Below are positions 1-8,985 of a stretch of DNA of 47,582 bases, piece after piece. The notes under the pieces are model-generated. The model was not told the origin of the DNA. It worked only from the letters and a program-made list of their open reading frames with translations, and did not search any database. Each line of letters begins with the position of its first letter. Within the stretch, counting starts at the first letter, position 1. The stretch is taken from NCBI GenBank assembly GCA_031292015.1, contig JARLHY010000177.1:1-47582 (forward strand). The letters run 5' to 3'. This stretch comes from Negativicutes bacterium (GTDB lineage: Bacteria > Bacillota_C > Negativicutes > Sporomusales_B > JARLHX01). The position numbers were made by a program, and so were the translations under genes.

Positions 1-1
1 T

Positions 2-2380
2 CCCGGCCCGCGGCCCGGCGTTCCCGGACAACAGCAGCCTCAACAACCTCAACAACAACAGCAACAGCGCCCGGGCCAGCCGCCTTATCAACAGCCCCGC
101 CCGGCTGGCGCTCCTCCCCAGCAGCAATTCCGTCCCGCCGGCGGACCTCCCGGTCCGCGTCCTGGCTTTCCTGGACAACAACAACAGCAACAGCGCCCGG
201 GCCAACCGCCTTATCAGCAATCCCGCCCGGCTGGCGCTCCTCCCCAGCAGCAATTCCGTCCCGCCGGCGGAGCCCCCGGTCCGCGTCCTGGCGTTCCAGG
301 ACAACAACAACGACCAGGGCAGCCGCCCTACCAGCAATCCCGGCCGGGTGGCGGAGCTCCCGGTCCGCGTCCTGGCGTTCCAGGACAACAACAGCAACAG
401 CGTCCCGGCGGAGCTCCCGGCCAGCAATTTCGTCCCGCCGGCGGAACCCCCGGCCAGCGTCCCGCTGCTCCCGGACAGCAACAGCAACAGCGTCCCGGTC
501 AGCGCCGCGATCAGGGTCGTCCTGGCTTCGGCGGCAGGCCGCAAAACGGTCCCGGCGGACGCCCCGGCGGAACGCACCGCCCACATGCCGGAGGAGCGCC
601 GAAAACCCAGCAGCCTCGGCCAGAACCCGTTCGGCCGAAAACGATAAAACTCGGTGAAATCATCACCGTAAAAGACGTTGCTCACAAAATGGCCCGCGAA
701 GTCAGCGAAGTAATCAAAAAACTGATGGGTCTCGGCATTATGGCCACCATCAACCAGGAACTGGATCTTGAAACCGCCACCATCCTGGCCGGCGAATTCG
801 GCGTCACTGTCGAGGAACTGCCGCCGGAAGTCGATCCGACCCTGATCTCCGAAATCGAAGACGAAACTGCCGATCTGCTGCCACGATCCCCGGTGGTAAC
901 CATCATGGGCCATGTCGACCACGGCAAAACCTCATTGCTGGATGTCATCAGGCAGACCAACGTCACTGCCTCGGAAGCAGGCGGGATTACCCAGCATATC
1001 GGCGCTTATCAGGTCCCCTACCAAGGCAAGAAAATCGTCTTCCTTGACACCCCCGGCCACGAAGCCTTTACCGCCATGCGGGCCAGAGGTGCCCAAGTCA
1101 CCGACATCGCCATCTTGGTCGTGGCCGCCGACGACGGCGTCATGCCGCAGACCATCGAGGCGGTGAACCACGCCAAAGCCGCCAATGTTCCCATCATTGT
1201 GGCGATCAATAAGATGGACCGCCCCGGCGCCAACCCGGAACGTGTCAAACAGCAACTGTCCGAACATGGTGTCATCCCCGAAGACTGGGGTGGCGATACC
1301 ATCATGGTCCCGGTCTCGGCCCACGCTAAAACCGGTCTGACCGATCTTCTGGAAATGATCCTGCTTGTCGCTGAAATGCGCGAACTCAAAGCCAACCCCA
1401 ACCGCCGGGCTCAGGGCACCATCATCGAAGCCCAGCTGGATAAAGGGCGTGGCCCGGTTGCCACCGTCCTTGTCCAAAAAGGTACCCTGCATATCGGCGA
1501 CACAATCATAGCCGGCACCGCTTTCGGCAAAGTAAGAGCCCTGGCCAACGACCGCGGCGACAAAGTCAAAAAGGCCCCGCCGTCCACCCCTGTGGAAGTC
1601 CTGGGTCTGTCTGATGTGCCGCAGGCCGGAGACATCCTCCATGTCGTCGACGAGCGGACCGCCAGAGCCATCGCCGAAAAGCGGCAAGCAAAAAAACGCA
1701 GCGAAGAACTCGGCCAAAACTCAAAAATCTCCCTGGAAGACCTGTTCAAGCATATCCAGGAAGGCACCATCAAAGACCTCAACATCGTCGTCAAAGCCGA
1801 CGTGCAGGGATCCATCGAGGCCTTGCGCCAATCGCTGGAAAACCTCAAGAACAAGGAAGTCCGGGTCAACATCGTTCACTCCGGCGTAGGAGCCATCAAC
1901 GAATCGGACGTTATGCTGGCTTCGGCCGCCAACGCTCTGATCATCGGCTTCAATGTCCGGCCCGACACCAACGCCCGCAAGGCCGCCGACAACGAAAAGA
2001 TCGACATCCGCACCTACCGGGTAATTTACGACGCCATCAATGATGTCGAAGCCGCCATGACCGGTATGCTGGCTCCGGAATACAAAGAAGTCATTCTCGG
2101 CAAAGCCGAAGTGCGGCAGCTTATCAGCGTACCCAAAAACGTCGTGGCCGGTTCCTATATACTGGAAGGAAAGATTACCAGCACCGCCCAGGTTCGGATC
2201 ATCCGCAACGGAATCGTCATCCACGAAGGCAAACTGGAATCCCTCCGCCGCTTCAAAGATGATGTCAAAGAAGTAGCCACAGGCTACGAATGCGGCATCA
2301 CCATCGAAAAATTCCGCGACCTCAAAGAAGGCGACATTATCGAAGCCTTCATCATGGAACTGGTTAAACCTGGCAGTTAG
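2..2380 (+). CDS. infB: Translation initiation factor IF-2 (5' end missing)
   Basis: IF-2 is the GTPase that brings initiator tRNA to the 30S subunit and promotes subunit joining. The frame is open from base 2, so the true start lies outside the window and about 792 residues remain. In order it shows a Pro/Gln/Gly/Arg-rich repetitive linker (roughly the first 200 visible residues), the IF2-N type segment beginning [18 protein letters not shown], and the G domain with GHVDHGKT (near base 907), DTPGHEAF and NKMD. The domain II/III and C-terminal fMet-tRNA binding modules follow, ending in a TAG stop. The G-domain residues are all intact. rbfA follows after 18 bp, as in most Firmicutes. An ATG at 689 lies inside the N-terminal domain and is not a convincing start, because homology-like sequence continues upstream of it in frame. 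Identification is certain; only the missing N-terminus limits the entry. Confidence 0.98.
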   Translation, partial: PGPRPGVPGQQQPQQPQQQQQQRPGQPPYQQPRPAGAPPQQQFRPAGGPPGPRPGFPGQQQQQQRPGQPPYQQSRPAGAPPQQQFRPAGGAPGPRPGVPGQQQRPGQPPYQQSRPGGGAPGPRPGVPGQQQQQRPGGAPGQQFRPAGGTPGQRPAAPGQQQQQRPGQRRDQGRPGFGGRPQNGPGGRPGGTHRPHAGGAPKTQQPRPEPVRPKTIKLGEIITVKDVAHKMAREVSEVIKKLMGLGIMATINQELDLETATILAGEFGVTVEELPPEVDPTLISEIEDETADLLPRSPVVTIMGHVDHGKTSLLDVIRQTNVTASEAGGITQHIGAYQVPYQGKKIVFLDTPGHEAFTAMRARGAQVTDIAILVVAADDGVMPQTIEAVNHAKAANVPIIVAINKMDRPGANPERVKQQLSEHGVIPEDWGGDTIMVPVSAHAKTGLTDLLEMILLVAEMRELKANPNRRAQGTIIEAQLDKGRGPVATVLVQKGTLHIGDTIIAGTAFGKVRALANDRGDKVKKAPPSTPVEVLGLSDVPQAGDILHVVDERTARAIAEKRQAKKRSEELGQNSKISLEDLFKHIQEGTIKDLNIVVKADVQGSIEALRQSLENLKNKEVRVNIVHSGVGAINESDVMLASAANALIIGFNVRPDTNARKAADNEKIDIRTYRVIYDAINDVEAAMTGMLAPEYKEVILGKAEVRQLISVPKNVVAGSYILEGKITSTAQVRIIRNGIVIHEGKLESLRRFKDDVKEVATGYECGITIEKFRDLKEGDIIEAFIMELVKPGS
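65..430 (+). repeat. In-frame tandem repeats in the infB linker
   Basis: Two to three imperfect direct repeats with a spacing of 126 bp and then 117 bp (42 and 39 codons) encode variants of [27 protein letters not shown] and [12 protein letters not shown]. They decay into shorter [10 protein letters not shown] blocks up to about base 510. The period is a multiple of three throughout, so the reading frame is kept. They are expected to form a disordered, positively charged linker between the N-terminal domain and the G domain of IF-2. Confidence 0.85.
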
Positions 2381-2398
2381 CTGAAACGAGGGGTTATC

Positions 2399-2755
2399 AT
2401 GGGACAACTGCGAGCTGAAAAAGTACAGGAATTCATCAAACAGGAACTGAGCAAGGTCATTCTGACCGAACTCAAAGATCCTAGAATCGGTTTTATCACA
2501 GTCACCAAAGTCGAAGTAACCGGCGATCTCCGCTCAGCCAAAGTTTTTATCAGCCTCATGGGCAGCGACGAAGAAAAAGCCGCTACCTGGCAGGCTTTGC
2601 AACGGGCAGTGGGGTTCCTGCGCACGGAAATCGGCCGGCGGATCAACCTGCGCTTTGCACCTGAACTGTCGCTTCACCTTGATGAAACCCTGGAATACAG
2701 TGCCCGTATTCAGGAACTGCTGACAAAAATCAAGGCGGAAGAGGCTGGCCAATAG
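2399..2755 (+). CDS. rbfA: Ribosome-binding factor A
   Basis: RbfA binds the 30S subunit late in assembly, near helix 1 of 16S rRNA, and is needed for its maturation and for growth in the cold. The 118-residue product has the usual length and the typical N-terminal start RAEKVQEFIKQELSKVILTELKDPRIGFITVTKVEVTGDLRSAKVFIS, quoted here only as the family-like segment spanning about residues 4-51: key points are the LKDPRIG motif, the VEVTxDL motif and the later RxELxxRI-like helix (RTEIGRRINLRFAPEL). The ATG has a GAGGGG-type ribosome site just upstream. It lies between infB and nrnA in one transcription unit, with the stop codon only one base from the next start. Confidence 0.96.
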   Translation: MGQLRAEKVQEFIKQELSKVILTELKDPRIGFITVTKVEVTGDLRSAKVFISLMGSDEEKAATWQALQRAVGFLRTEIGRRINLRFAPELSLHLDETLEYSARIQELLTKIKAEEAGQ

Positions 2756-2756
2756 T

Positions 2757-3713
2757 ATGGAAATATCCTTTGAATCTGCAGTCAAGCTTATCAGGCAGGC
2801 AACGAAGGTGGTGATCACCGGCCATATTCATCCGGACGGTGATTGCCTTGGTTCGATGCTCGCCCTGTATGAACATTTACAAAAATCAGGCAAACAGGTC
2901 CAGCTGCTGCTGGATGATGACGTCCCGGCCCTTTACCGGTTTCTGCCGGGAAGCGGTCAGATTCGCCGTCCAGGCAGCACTGGCGTCGACGCCGACCTCT
3001 TGATCGTTGTTGACGCCAGCGACGCTGATCGGATTGCCGGCGTACAAGAGGTGGTCAACGCTAAGATCCTCAACCTCGACCACCATATTTCCAACACCAA
3101 ATTTGCCGACTACTGTTATGTCGACAGTACCGCTGCCGCCACCGGCGAAATTATTTTCGCCCTGGTGCGTGAGGCCGGAACCGCCGTCACTCCTGACATG
3201 GCTGTCAACCTGTTCACAGCCATCGCCACGGATTGCGGCTTTTTCCGTTACGCCAACACCTCCGCGACCACCCTGCGGGATGCCGCGGCCCTGGTCGAGG
3301 CCGGCGCCCAACCCCACATCATTTCCGAATACCTGGAAACAAGGCCTCTGGAGAGTATCCTCATCCTGAAAAAAATTCTGGAAACTCTTGAAATTTACGC
3401 CGATGGACAGATCGCGGCGATTACAGTCGCGCCGGACATCAGCGAAAACGGCAACGACAACACCGAAGGCCTGATCAACTATCCCCGCAACATCGAAGGG
3501 GTGGAAATCGCCATCATGTTCAAACCGGTCGACGACAGCGCCACCCGGGTAAGCTTCCGCTCACGCGACGTCGATGTCAGCAGGCTGGCCCTGTCCTTTG
3601 GCGGGGGCGGTCACATCCGGGCCGCAGGTTGCACCGTCGCGGCCGCCTATCCCGAGGCCAAAGCCCAGATACTGCAGGCCGCCGAAAAGCTCCTGCTGGA
3701 GAACGGTTCATGA
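2757..3713 (+). CDS. nrnA: DHH/DHHA1 phosphoesterase, NrnA-type nanoRNase/pAp phosphatase
   Basis: This 318-residue protein belongs to the DHH family that degrades 2-5 nt oligoribonucleotides and dephosphorylates 3'-phosphoadenosine 5'-phosphate; some members act on linear dinucleotides. Visible motifs are GHIHPDGDCLGS (residues 22-33, metal ligands), a DASD motif near residue 82, the signature LDHHISN near residue 107, and the C-terminal DHHA1 glycine motif FGGGGHIRAAG. Length and order match NrnA. The ATG starts one base after the rbfA stop, and the TGA stop overlaps the truB ATG, so the genes are probably translationally coupled. The exact substrate cannot be decided from sequence. Confidence 0.92.
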   Translation: MEISFESAVKLIRQATKVVITGHIHPDGDCLGSMLALYEHLQKSGKQVQLLLDDDVPALYRFLPGSGQIRRPGSTGVDADLLIVVDASDADRIAGVQEVVNAKILNLDHHISNTKFADYCYVDSTAAATGEIIFALVREAGTAVTPDMAVNLFTAIATDCGFFRYANTSATTLRDAAALVEAGAQPHIISEYLETRPLESILILKKILETLEIYADGQIAAITVAPDISENGNDNTEGLINYPRNIEGVEIAIMFKPVDDSATRVSFRSRDVDVSRLALSFGGGGHIRAAGCTVAAAYPEAKAQILQAAEKLLLENGS

Positions 3714-4579
3714 CAACAGGCATCATCAACGTGCTGAAACCGCCGGGCATGACCTCCCACGACGTCGTGTCCTTTGTCCGCCGTACCTACGGTCTGAAAC
3801 GGGTGGGACACGCCGGCACCCTTGACCCGGCTGCCGCCGGCGTCCTGCCGGTCTTTCTCGGTCCGGCCACCCGCCTGATCGAATACACCACCGACAGCGA
3901 CAAATCATACCGGGTAGAGTTGACCTTCGGGTTTTCCACCAACAGCGGCGATGACACCGGGACGGTTATCGATGAGGCTCCGGACGGCGCCATTCCCGCC
4001 GCGGAAAAAATCGGCCCGGCGCTTGCTGCTTTTACCGGCTCCATCGAACAAATCCCGCCCATGCATTCCGCCGTCAAAATTGACGGAGTCAAACTCTATC
4101 AGTTGGCCCGCAAGGGACTGGAAGTGGACCGCCCGTCCCGCACCGTTTTCATCAGCGCCATCAACCTGATAAAAACCGCCCTGCCTGTCATATTATTCGA
4201 TGTAACCTGTTCCAAAGGCACTTATATCCGTTCATTGTGTATGGACATCGGCGACAAACTCGGCTGTCCGGCGGTCATGTCCTTTCTTGTCCGGACCAGG
4301 GTGGGAAACTTCACCCTCAGCGAAGCCAAAACCCTCGAAGAAATCGCCGCCGCGCCGCAAAGCGTCCTGTTGCCGCCCGACAGCGCCATCGGCCATCTGC
4401 CTGCTGTCGCTTTATCGGACCGGGATGTAAAAGCCCTGACCACCGGTCAGGCCATTACCTGCCCGTCTTCGCCCGCCGGACCTTTGCTGCGGCTCTACAA
4501 CCAGCAGGGTCTTTTCATCGGCATCGGCGGAGCGCAGGCCGGAACAGGGCGGCTGCTGCCGCTGAAGATCCTGGGCTGA
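3710..4579 (+). CDS. truB: tRNA pseudouridine-55 synthase
   Basis: TruB isomerises U55 in the T loop of elongator tRNAs. The product is 289 residues. It begins MTTGIINVLKPPGMTSHDVV, and the catalytic aspartate is D39 in the motif GHAGTLDPAAAGVLPV. The KPPGMTS and YxLARxG-like (YQLARKGLEVDR) segments and a C-terminal PUA-like extension are present. The frame is open upstream to an ATG at 3629, but that start lies inside nrnA and adds residues foreign to the family. The ATG at 3710 overlaps the nrnA stop (ATGA) and has GGAG upstream, so it is preferred. The gene precedes ribF, as is common in Firmicutes. Confidence 0.96.
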   Translation: MTTGIINVLKPPGMTSHDVVSFVRRTYGLKRVGHAGTLDPAAAGVLPVFLGPATRLIEYTTDSDKSYRVELTFGFSTNSGDDTGTVIDEAPDGAIPAAEKIGPALAAFTGSIEQIPPMHSAVKIDGVKLYQLARKGLEVDRPSRTVFISAINLIKTALPVILFDVTCSKGTYIRSLCMDIGDKLGCPAVMSFLVRTRVGNFTLSEAKTLEEIAAAPQSVLLPPDSAIGHLPAVALSDRDVKALTTGQAITCPSSPAGPLLRLYNQQGLFIGIGGAQAGTGRLLPLKILG

Positions 4580-4627
4580 ACAGTGGCTTGCTGCGCGAAA
4601 GTCACTGTCGCCGACAAGGAGATGAGT

Positions 4628-5548
4628 ATGAAAACTTACACCCACCTAACCGACCTGCCCCGGCAAATCAGAAAAACCGCCGTCGCCTTGGGAACCTTCG
4701 ACGGTATTCATATCGGCCATCAAAAAATCATCACCGCCGCTGTGGAACTTGCAGCAAAAGCGGGCAGCGCCAGCGTCGTCTTTACCTTCAGCAATCATCC
4801 CCTCACCGTCATCGACCCCCGGCGCTGCCCGCCCCAAATCACAACAGCAGATGAAAAAGCCAGGCTGATCGCCGCTCTCAATGTCGACATCCTGCTATCC
4901 ATTCCCTTCACCAAGGATTTCCTGCAGCTGGCGCCCCGGGAATTCATCGCCCTGCTGGTGAAACACCTTCGCCCCGGCCATCTGATTGTCGGTCCCAACT
5001 ACCATTACGGCTACAAAGGGGAAGGCACCCCAGAGAACCTCAAAGCGGCGGGGGAAGCGTCAGGTTTTGACGTGTTCGTTCACCCTGCGGTCTATCTCCA
5101 CAGTCAGCTGGTCAGCAGCACTTCAATCCGCCAGTTGATTCAACAAGGCAGAGTGAATCAGGCCCGGCATCTCCTGGGCCGGCCGCCGCGGATCAGCGGC
5201 AGCGTCATCGTCGGCGACCGCCGTGGTCGCAATCTCGGCTTTCCCACCGCCAACATTGCCATCGACGACAGCCTGGTGACCCCTGGCAACGGCGTGTACG
5301 CCGTCCGCAGCCAGGTAGCCGGCAAACATTACAACGGCGTGGCCAATATCGGCCACAATCCCACCTTCCCGGCGAATACCCGCCGGATCGAAGTCTTTCT
5401 GCTGGACTTCAGCGGCGATCTTTACGGCCAAAACATCGATGTCGATTTCCTCGAAAAACTCCGGGATGAGAAAAAATTCGCCTCAGTCGATGAGTTGACC
5501 GCCCAGATTGCCGAAGACATCCGCACAGCGCATAAATATTACGAATAA
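4628..5548 (+). CDS. ribF: Bifunctional riboflavin kinase / FAD synthetase
   Basis: RibF (RibC in B. subtilis) phosphorylates riboflavin to FMN and adenylylates FMN to FAD. The N-terminal nucleotidyltransferase domain has the signature ALGTFDGIHIGHQKII, and NYHYGYKGEGTPENL carries the second nucleotide motif. The C-terminal kinase domain has GDRRGRNLGFPTANI, with the PTAN metal/phosphate motif, and later NIGHNPTF and RRIEVFLLDF. The product is 306 residues, usual for the family. Start codons at 4583, 4622 and 4628 are in frame. AAGGAG at 4616-4621 touches 4622 and stands 6 bp before 4628, so 4628 is chosen. The stop precedes the rpsO promoter. Confidence 0.96.
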   Translation: MKTYTHLTDLPRQIRKTAVALGTFDGIHIGHQKIITAAVELAAKAGSASVVFTFSNHPLTVIDPRRCPPQITTADEKARLIAALNVDILLSIPFTKDFLQLAPREFIALLVKHLRPGHLIVGPNYHYGYKGEGTPENLKAAGEASGFDVFVHPAVYLHSQLVSSTSIRQLIQQGRVNQARHLLGRPPRISGSVIVGDRRGRNLGFPTANIAIDDSLVTPGNGVYAVRSQVAGKHYNGVANIGHNPTFPANTRRIEVFLLDFSGDLYGQNIDVDFLEKLRDEKKFASVDELTAQIAEDIRTAHKYYE

Positions 5549-5561
5549 GCCGGTTTTCGTG

Positions 5562-5590
5562 TTTACAGCCTTGTTCCGATATGATAGAAT
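5562..5590 (+). promoter_or_regulatory. Sigma-A-type promoter of rpsO
   Basis: TTTACA (5562-5567), a 17-bp spacer and TAGAAT (5585-5590) lie directly after the ribF stop. They precede a structured leader and the rpsO ribosome site. The match to the vegetative consensus is good for both boxes. Confidence 0.65.
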
Positions 5591-5597
5591 AAACATG

Positions 5598-5687
5598 CTG
5601 CAATACCGTATTCTGGATGGTTGCAGACCCACCCGGACATACTACGGGTGAACCTTAGCGAGGATCATCGACTCTCCGACGATGGTC
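5598..5687 (+). promoter_or_regulatory. Structured 5' leader of rpsO, possible S15 autoregulatory site
   Basis: Three hairpins follow one another in the untranslated leader: CTGCAA/TTGCAG (5598-5603 with 5621-5626), CACCCG/CGGGTG (5630-5635 with 5645-5650) and GATCATCG/CGATGGTC (5663-5670 with 5680-5687, one G-U). S15 represses its own messenger through leader structures in several bacteria, with different folds in different lineages. Assigning this leader to that role is inference from position and fold. Confidence 0.4.
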
Positions 5688-5726
5688 TTGGCTAGTGGGG
5701 ATAAAGTGAAAAGGAGGGATTCATTG

Positions 5727-5993
5727 ATGTTGACACCGGAACAAAAACAGCAGCTTATTGAGAAGTACCGTTTGCACGAAGGCGATACTGGATCACCTGA
5801 AGTTCAGATTGCCATCTTGACGGAACGGATCAACTACCTGACAGAACATCTCAAGGAGCACAAAAAAGACCATCATTCCCGGCGCGGCTTGCTCAAAATG
5901 GTCGGCCAACGCCGCGGACTGCTCAACTATCTGCGCGACAACGATATCGCCCGTTATCGCGTCATCCTGGAAAAACTCAACCTGAGAAAGTAA
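5727..5993 (+). CDS. rpsO: 30S ribosomal protein S15
   Basis: S15 is a primary 16S rRNA binding protein at the central three-way junction. The 88-residue product is the normal length. It carries [17 protein letters not shown], the [16 protein letters not shown] motif ([15 protein letters not shown]) and the C-terminal [13 protein letters not shown]. The frame is open upstream to 5682, but AAGGAGG at 5711-5717 points to the ATG at 5727, which gives the family-typical start [14 protein letters not shown]. The gene has its own promoter and is closed by a strong terminator before pnp. Confidence 0.98.
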   Translation: MLTPEQKQQLIEKYRLHEGDTGSPEVQIAILTERINYLTEHLKEHKKDHHSRRGLLKMVGQRRGLLNYLRDNDIARYRVILEKLNLRK

Positions 5994-5994
5994 C

Positions 5995-6019
5995 AAAAAG
6001 CGGGGCAACCCGCTTTTTT
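5995..6019 (+). terminator. Rho-independent terminator of rpsO
   Basis: A-rich stretch, stem AGCGGG/CCCGCT with GCAA loop, then a run of six T. It begins two bases after the rpsO stop. A second hairpin follows at once in the pnp leader. Confidence 0.85.
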
Positions 6020-6021
6020 GC

Positions 6022-6049
6022 TTTTTACCTGGATTAAACCAGGTAAAAA
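6022..6049 (+). promoter_or_regulatory. Perfect 11-bp hairpin in the rpsO-pnp gap
   Basis: TTTTTACCTGG (6022-6032) pairs perfectly with CCAGGTAAAAA (6039-6049) around an ATTAAA loop. It can act as a bidirectional terminator-like stem or as a processing or stability element in the pnp leader. PNPase in Escherichia coli is autoregulated through a processed leader hairpin; a similar role here is only inferred. Confidence 0.5.
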
Positions 6050-6121
6050 AGGGAATAATAAAAAAAATGTCGAAGAGAACACTGTAAAAAGAAAAGGGGT
6101 TCAAGAGGAGGAAAACAGAAT

Positions 6122-8218
6122 ATGCAAAGTTTCCAATTTCAGCTGGGAGGCAGAACACTTACCATCGAAACCGGTAAGATGGCCAAACAAGCCGGTGGTT
6201 CAGTGTTGGTCCGCTACGGCGACACCGCCGTACTTGTTGCTGCCACTGCTTCAGCTGAACCGCGCGAAGGTATCGATTTTTTCCCACTGACAGTCGACTA
6301 TGAAGAACGTCTCTATTCTGTTGGCAAAATTCCGGGCGGGTTCATCAAAAGGGAAGGCCGGCCCAGCGAAGTTGCTGTTTTGTCCGGTCGCCTGATTGAC
6401 CGACCTATCCGTCCTTTATTTGCAGACGGCTTTCGTAACGACGTACAGGTCGTAGCCACCGTTCTGTCGGTAGACCAGAACAATCCGCCTGATATCCCGG
6501 CGATGATCGGTGCATCCTGCGCCCTCAGCGTTTCCGATATCCCGTTCAACGGACCCATCGGCGGTGTCCGGGTCGGCCGGATCGACGAACAGTTCATCAT
6601 CAACCCGACGGTGGAACAGCAAAGTAAAAGTGACCTCAACCTTATCGTTGCCGGAACCAAGGACGCCGTCCTGATGGTCGAGGCTGGCGCCAGCGAACTG
6701 CCGGAATCGATCATCCTCGAAGCGATCATGTACGGTCATGCCGTTATCCGCGAACTGGTCATCTTCCAGGAAAACATCGCTGCCCAGGTCGGCAAACCCA
6801 AGCGGGCCATCAAGTTGTATGAAGTGGCTCCCGAACTGAGCACCGCGATCCGCGCTTTCATCACCGAGAATCTCAAGGTTGCTGTGGCCAACGCCGATAA
6901 ACTCCAGCGCGAAGAGCAGATCAAGGCTGTCAAGACCTCTGCCGTCGAGCATTTTTTGGCCCTTTACCCCGACAAAGGCAAAGATATCTCCTACACATTC
7001 CAAAAGGTCCTCAAAGAGATCGTCCGCCGGATGATCACTGTCGATAAAATCCGTCCCGACGGCCGGAAAATAGACGAAGTCCGTCCGGTGTCCTGCGAAG
7101 TCGGCCTGCTGCAGCGGACCCACGGTTCAGGCCTGTTTACCCGTGGCCAGACCCAGGTTCTTACCCTGACCACCTTAGGCGCCCTCGGCGACGAGCAGAT
7201 CCTTGACGGCCTTGGAGTTGAAGAATCCAAGCGCTACATGCACCACTACAACTTCCCGTCCTACAGTGTCGGCGAAACCCGGCCCCTGCGCGGTCCCAGC
7301 CGCAGGGACATCGGCCACGGCGCTCTGGCGGAGCGGGCTCTTGTTCCGGTTCTTCCCACTGAGATCGAATTTCCCTACACCATGCGGCTGGTTTCGGAAG
7401 TCCTGGAATCCAACGGTTCCAGCTCTATGGGCAGCGTCTGCGGCAGCACCCTGTCGCTGATGGACGCCGGCGTGCCGATCAAAGCCCCGGTATCAGGCGT
7501 GGCCATGGGCCTGGTTAAGGACGGCGACCATTACACCATCCTCACCGACATCCAGGGCATGGAAGACGCCCTTGGCGATATGGACTTCAAGGTCGCCGGC
7601 ACCAAAAAAGGCGTCACCGCCATCCAAATGGACATCAAGATCGCCGGCATCGACCGGAACATTCTCCAGAACGCCCTTGAGCAGGCCTATCGCGGCCGGA
7701 TGCACATCATGGACATCATGCTGTCCGCTATCAGCGAGCCGCGGGCTGACCTGTCGCCCTTCGCCCCCCGGATCATCACCATGGAAATCGACCCCGACAA
7801 GATCCGCGACGTCATCGGCCCAGGCGGAAAAATCATCAAGAAGATTATTGAAGAAACCGGCGTAAGCATCGACATCGAAGACGACGGCAAAGTGTTCATC
7901 GCCGCCGTTGACGTCGAGGCAGGCCGCAAAGCCGTTAAAATCATCGAAAACCTGGTGCGCGAAGTCGAGGTCGGCACCACCTATCAGGGCAAAGTTACCA
8001 GGCTCATGAACTTCGGCGCCTTTGTGGAAATACTGCCAGGCAAAGAGGGCCTTGTCCACATCTCCCAGTTGGCCAGAGAGCGGGTCAACAAAGTGGAGGA
8101 TGTGGTCAAACCGGGTGACGAAATCATGGTCAAAGTCACCGAAATCGACCGCCAGGGCCGGATCAACCTTTCGCGCAAAGCGCTTCTCCGCGACGAACCT
8201 GAAACAAAACCCGAATAA
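6122..8218 (+). CDS. pnp: Polyribonucleotide nucleotidyltransferase (PNPase)
   Basis: PNPase degrades RNA 3' to 5' by phosphorolysis and can add heteropolymeric tails; it is the main processive 3' exonuclease of many Firmicutes. The 698-residue product has the full domain set: a first RNase PH domain, a helical linker, and the catalytic second RNase PH domain with [20 protein letters not shown] (metal and catalytic acids about residues 480-500). A KH domain with [15 protein letters not shown] and an S1 domain with [18 protein letters not shown] then follow. The start is an ATG with GAGGAGG upstream. The rpsO-pnp order is nearly universal. A very strong terminator ends the unit. Confidence 0.98.
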   Translation: MQSFQFQLGGRTLTIETGKMAKQAGGSVLVRYGDTAVLVAATASAEPREGIDFFPLTVDYEERLYSVGKIPGGFIKREGRPSEVAVLSGRLIDRPIRPLFADGFRNDVQVVATVLSVDQNNPPDIPAMIGASCALSVSDIPFNGPIGGVRVGRIDEQFIINPTVEQQSKSDLNLIVAGTKDAVLMVEAGASELPESIILEAIMYGHAVIRELVIFQENIAAQVGKPKRAIKLYEVAPELSTAIRAFITENLKVAVANADKLQREEQIKAVKTSAVEHFLALYPDKGKDISYTFQKVLKEIVRRMITVDKIRPDGRKIDEVRPVSCEVGLLQRTHGSGLFTRGQTQVLTLTTLGALGDEQILDGLGVEESKRYMHHYNFPSYSVGETRPLRGPSRRDIGHGALAERALVPVLPTEIEFPYTMRLVSEVLESNGSSSMGSVCGSTLSLMDAGVPIKAPVSGVAMGLVKDGDHYTILTDIQGMEDALGDMDFKVAGTKKGVTAIQMDIKIAGIDRNILQNALEQAYRGRMHIMDIMLSAISEPRADLSPFAPRIITMEIDPDKIRDVIGPGGKIIKKIIEETGVSIDIEDDGKVFIAAVDVEAGRKAVKIIENLVREVEVGTTYQGKVTRLMNFGAFVEILPGKEGLVHISQLARERVNKVEDVVKPGDEIMVKVTEIDRQGRINLSRKALLRDEPETKPE

Positions 8219-8230
8219 ATTTCTCCAAGC

Positions 8231-8269
8231 AACAAACCATAAACCTAGGGTTTATGGTTTGTTTTTTTT
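8231..8269 (+). terminator. Strong terminator after pnp
   Basis: A perfect 15-bp stem (8231-8245 with 8249-8263) closes on a three-base loop and runs into eight T. It starts 12 bp after the pnp stop. Confidence 0.95.
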
Positions 8270-8292
8270 GCACGCAAAGAGTCCAACAACGT

Positions 8293-8325
8293 GCGAAGCC
8301 GTATACCAATCAGACCATGCTTCGC
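8293..8325. repeat. Inverted repeat upstream of a sigma-54-like promoter
   Basis: GCGAAGC (8293-8299) and GCTTCGC (8319-8325) form a 7-bp inverted repeat 19 bp apart. The repeat stands about 64-96 bp upstream of the -24 box at 8389, the range where enhancer-binding proteins often bind. An enhancer role is inferred. Confidence 0.3.
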
Positions 8326-8388
8326 CTTAAGCCTCGCCAACCGCCCCGCGGCTCGTCCGGGACGGGAAGAGAAGACGGCAGGTCACTG

Positions 8389-8405
8389 TTGGCATGTATA
8401 TTGCA
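8389..8405 (+). promoter_or_regulatory. Sigma-54 (RpoN/SigL)-like -24/-12 promoter
   Basis: TTGGCATGTATATTGCA matches the YTGGCAYR-N4-TTGCW consensus, with GG and GC in the required register. It lies 62 bp before the ATG of the VOC gene and nothing else is between them. Short matches can occur by chance, so activity is not proven. Confidence 0.55.
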
Positions 8406-8467
8406 TCAATGGTAATCAGCCGGAGATATTCATCCGGTACAGTTGACTACAGGAGGGTGAGAACGGT

Positions 8468-8842
8468 ATGAACGCAAATCCCGTGAATTGGTTCGAGATC
8501 CCCGTCCACGACCTTGACAGGGCCAGGCATTTCTATGAAGCAGTGTTCGGTCTGAAACTAACCATCGAGGAAATGGGGCCGATGGAGATGGCTTTTTTCC
8601 CGATGGCCGCGGACAGCTACGGAGCGGCGGGGGCCCTGATGAAAGCCGAAGGCTATGTCCCGTCCTATGAAGGTACAACCGTGTACTTCAGGGTCGGCGA
8701 CATCGACGGGATGCTGGCCAAAATAGCCGTCAGCGGCGGAAAAACTCTCCTGCCGAAAACCGCCATCGGGCAGTATGGTTATATCGCCCATTTCCAGGAC
8801 AGTGAAGGCAACAGAGTCGCCCTGCACTCCATGAACCAGTAG
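8468..8842 (+). CDS. VOC (glyoxalase/bleomycin-resistance) superfamily protein
   Basis: The 124-residue product has the paired beta-alpha-beta-beta-beta modules of the vicinal oxygen chelate fold. It starts NWFEIPVHDLDRARHFYEAVFG, where the first metal-ligand position of glyoxalases would be near residue 10-13. It ends in an HFQDSEGNRVALHS motif typical of the YdcJ/PhnB/glyoxalase-like group. Members act as isomerases, dioxygenases, or resistance and binding proteins, so no substrate can be assigned. The ATG has AGGAGGG upstream. The gene stands alone between terminators behind a sigma-54-like promoter, so it is probably induced by a specific signal. Family assignment is secure; function is open. 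Confidence 0.85.
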   Translation: MNANPVNWFEIPVHDLDRARHFYEAVFGLKLTIEEMGPMEMAFFPMAADSYGAAGALMKAEGYVPSYEGTTVYFRVGDIDGMLAKIAVSGGKTLLPKTAIGQYGYIAHFQDSEGNRVALHSMNQ

Positions 8843-8865
8843 GCCGATTCCGGTCGGAATTTTCC

Positions 8866-8900
8866 CGGGCACCCACCAGTCAGGAGGGCGCCCGTTTTTT
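8866..8900 (+). terminator. Terminator after the VOC gene
   Basis: CGGGC and CCC on the left arm pair with GGG and GCCCG on the right, with one A/C mismatch, then six T. It starts 24 bp after the stop. Confidence 0.75.
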
Positions 8901-8985
8901 CCTGTGCGCGCATTCATGAAACCCTCCGGTCGATAATACATTTGTAAAGAACATCATGCTTTGGCGGGGGAGGGAGAACCGCAAA

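Noticed and set aside
65..430. Regular repeats at the left edge considered as a CRISPR array
   Set aside because: Repeats are contiguous, keep a triplet register, and code for a known IF-2 linker; there are no spacers.
348..647. Open frame in the infB 5' region in a different frame
   Set aside because: The infB frame itself is open and codes for the typical linker; the other frame is a by-product of the repeats.
3629..3709. N-terminal extension of truB
   Set aside because: Codes for Arg/Gly-rich residues not typical of TruB and lies within nrnA; the overlapping ATG at 3710 has the better ribosome site.
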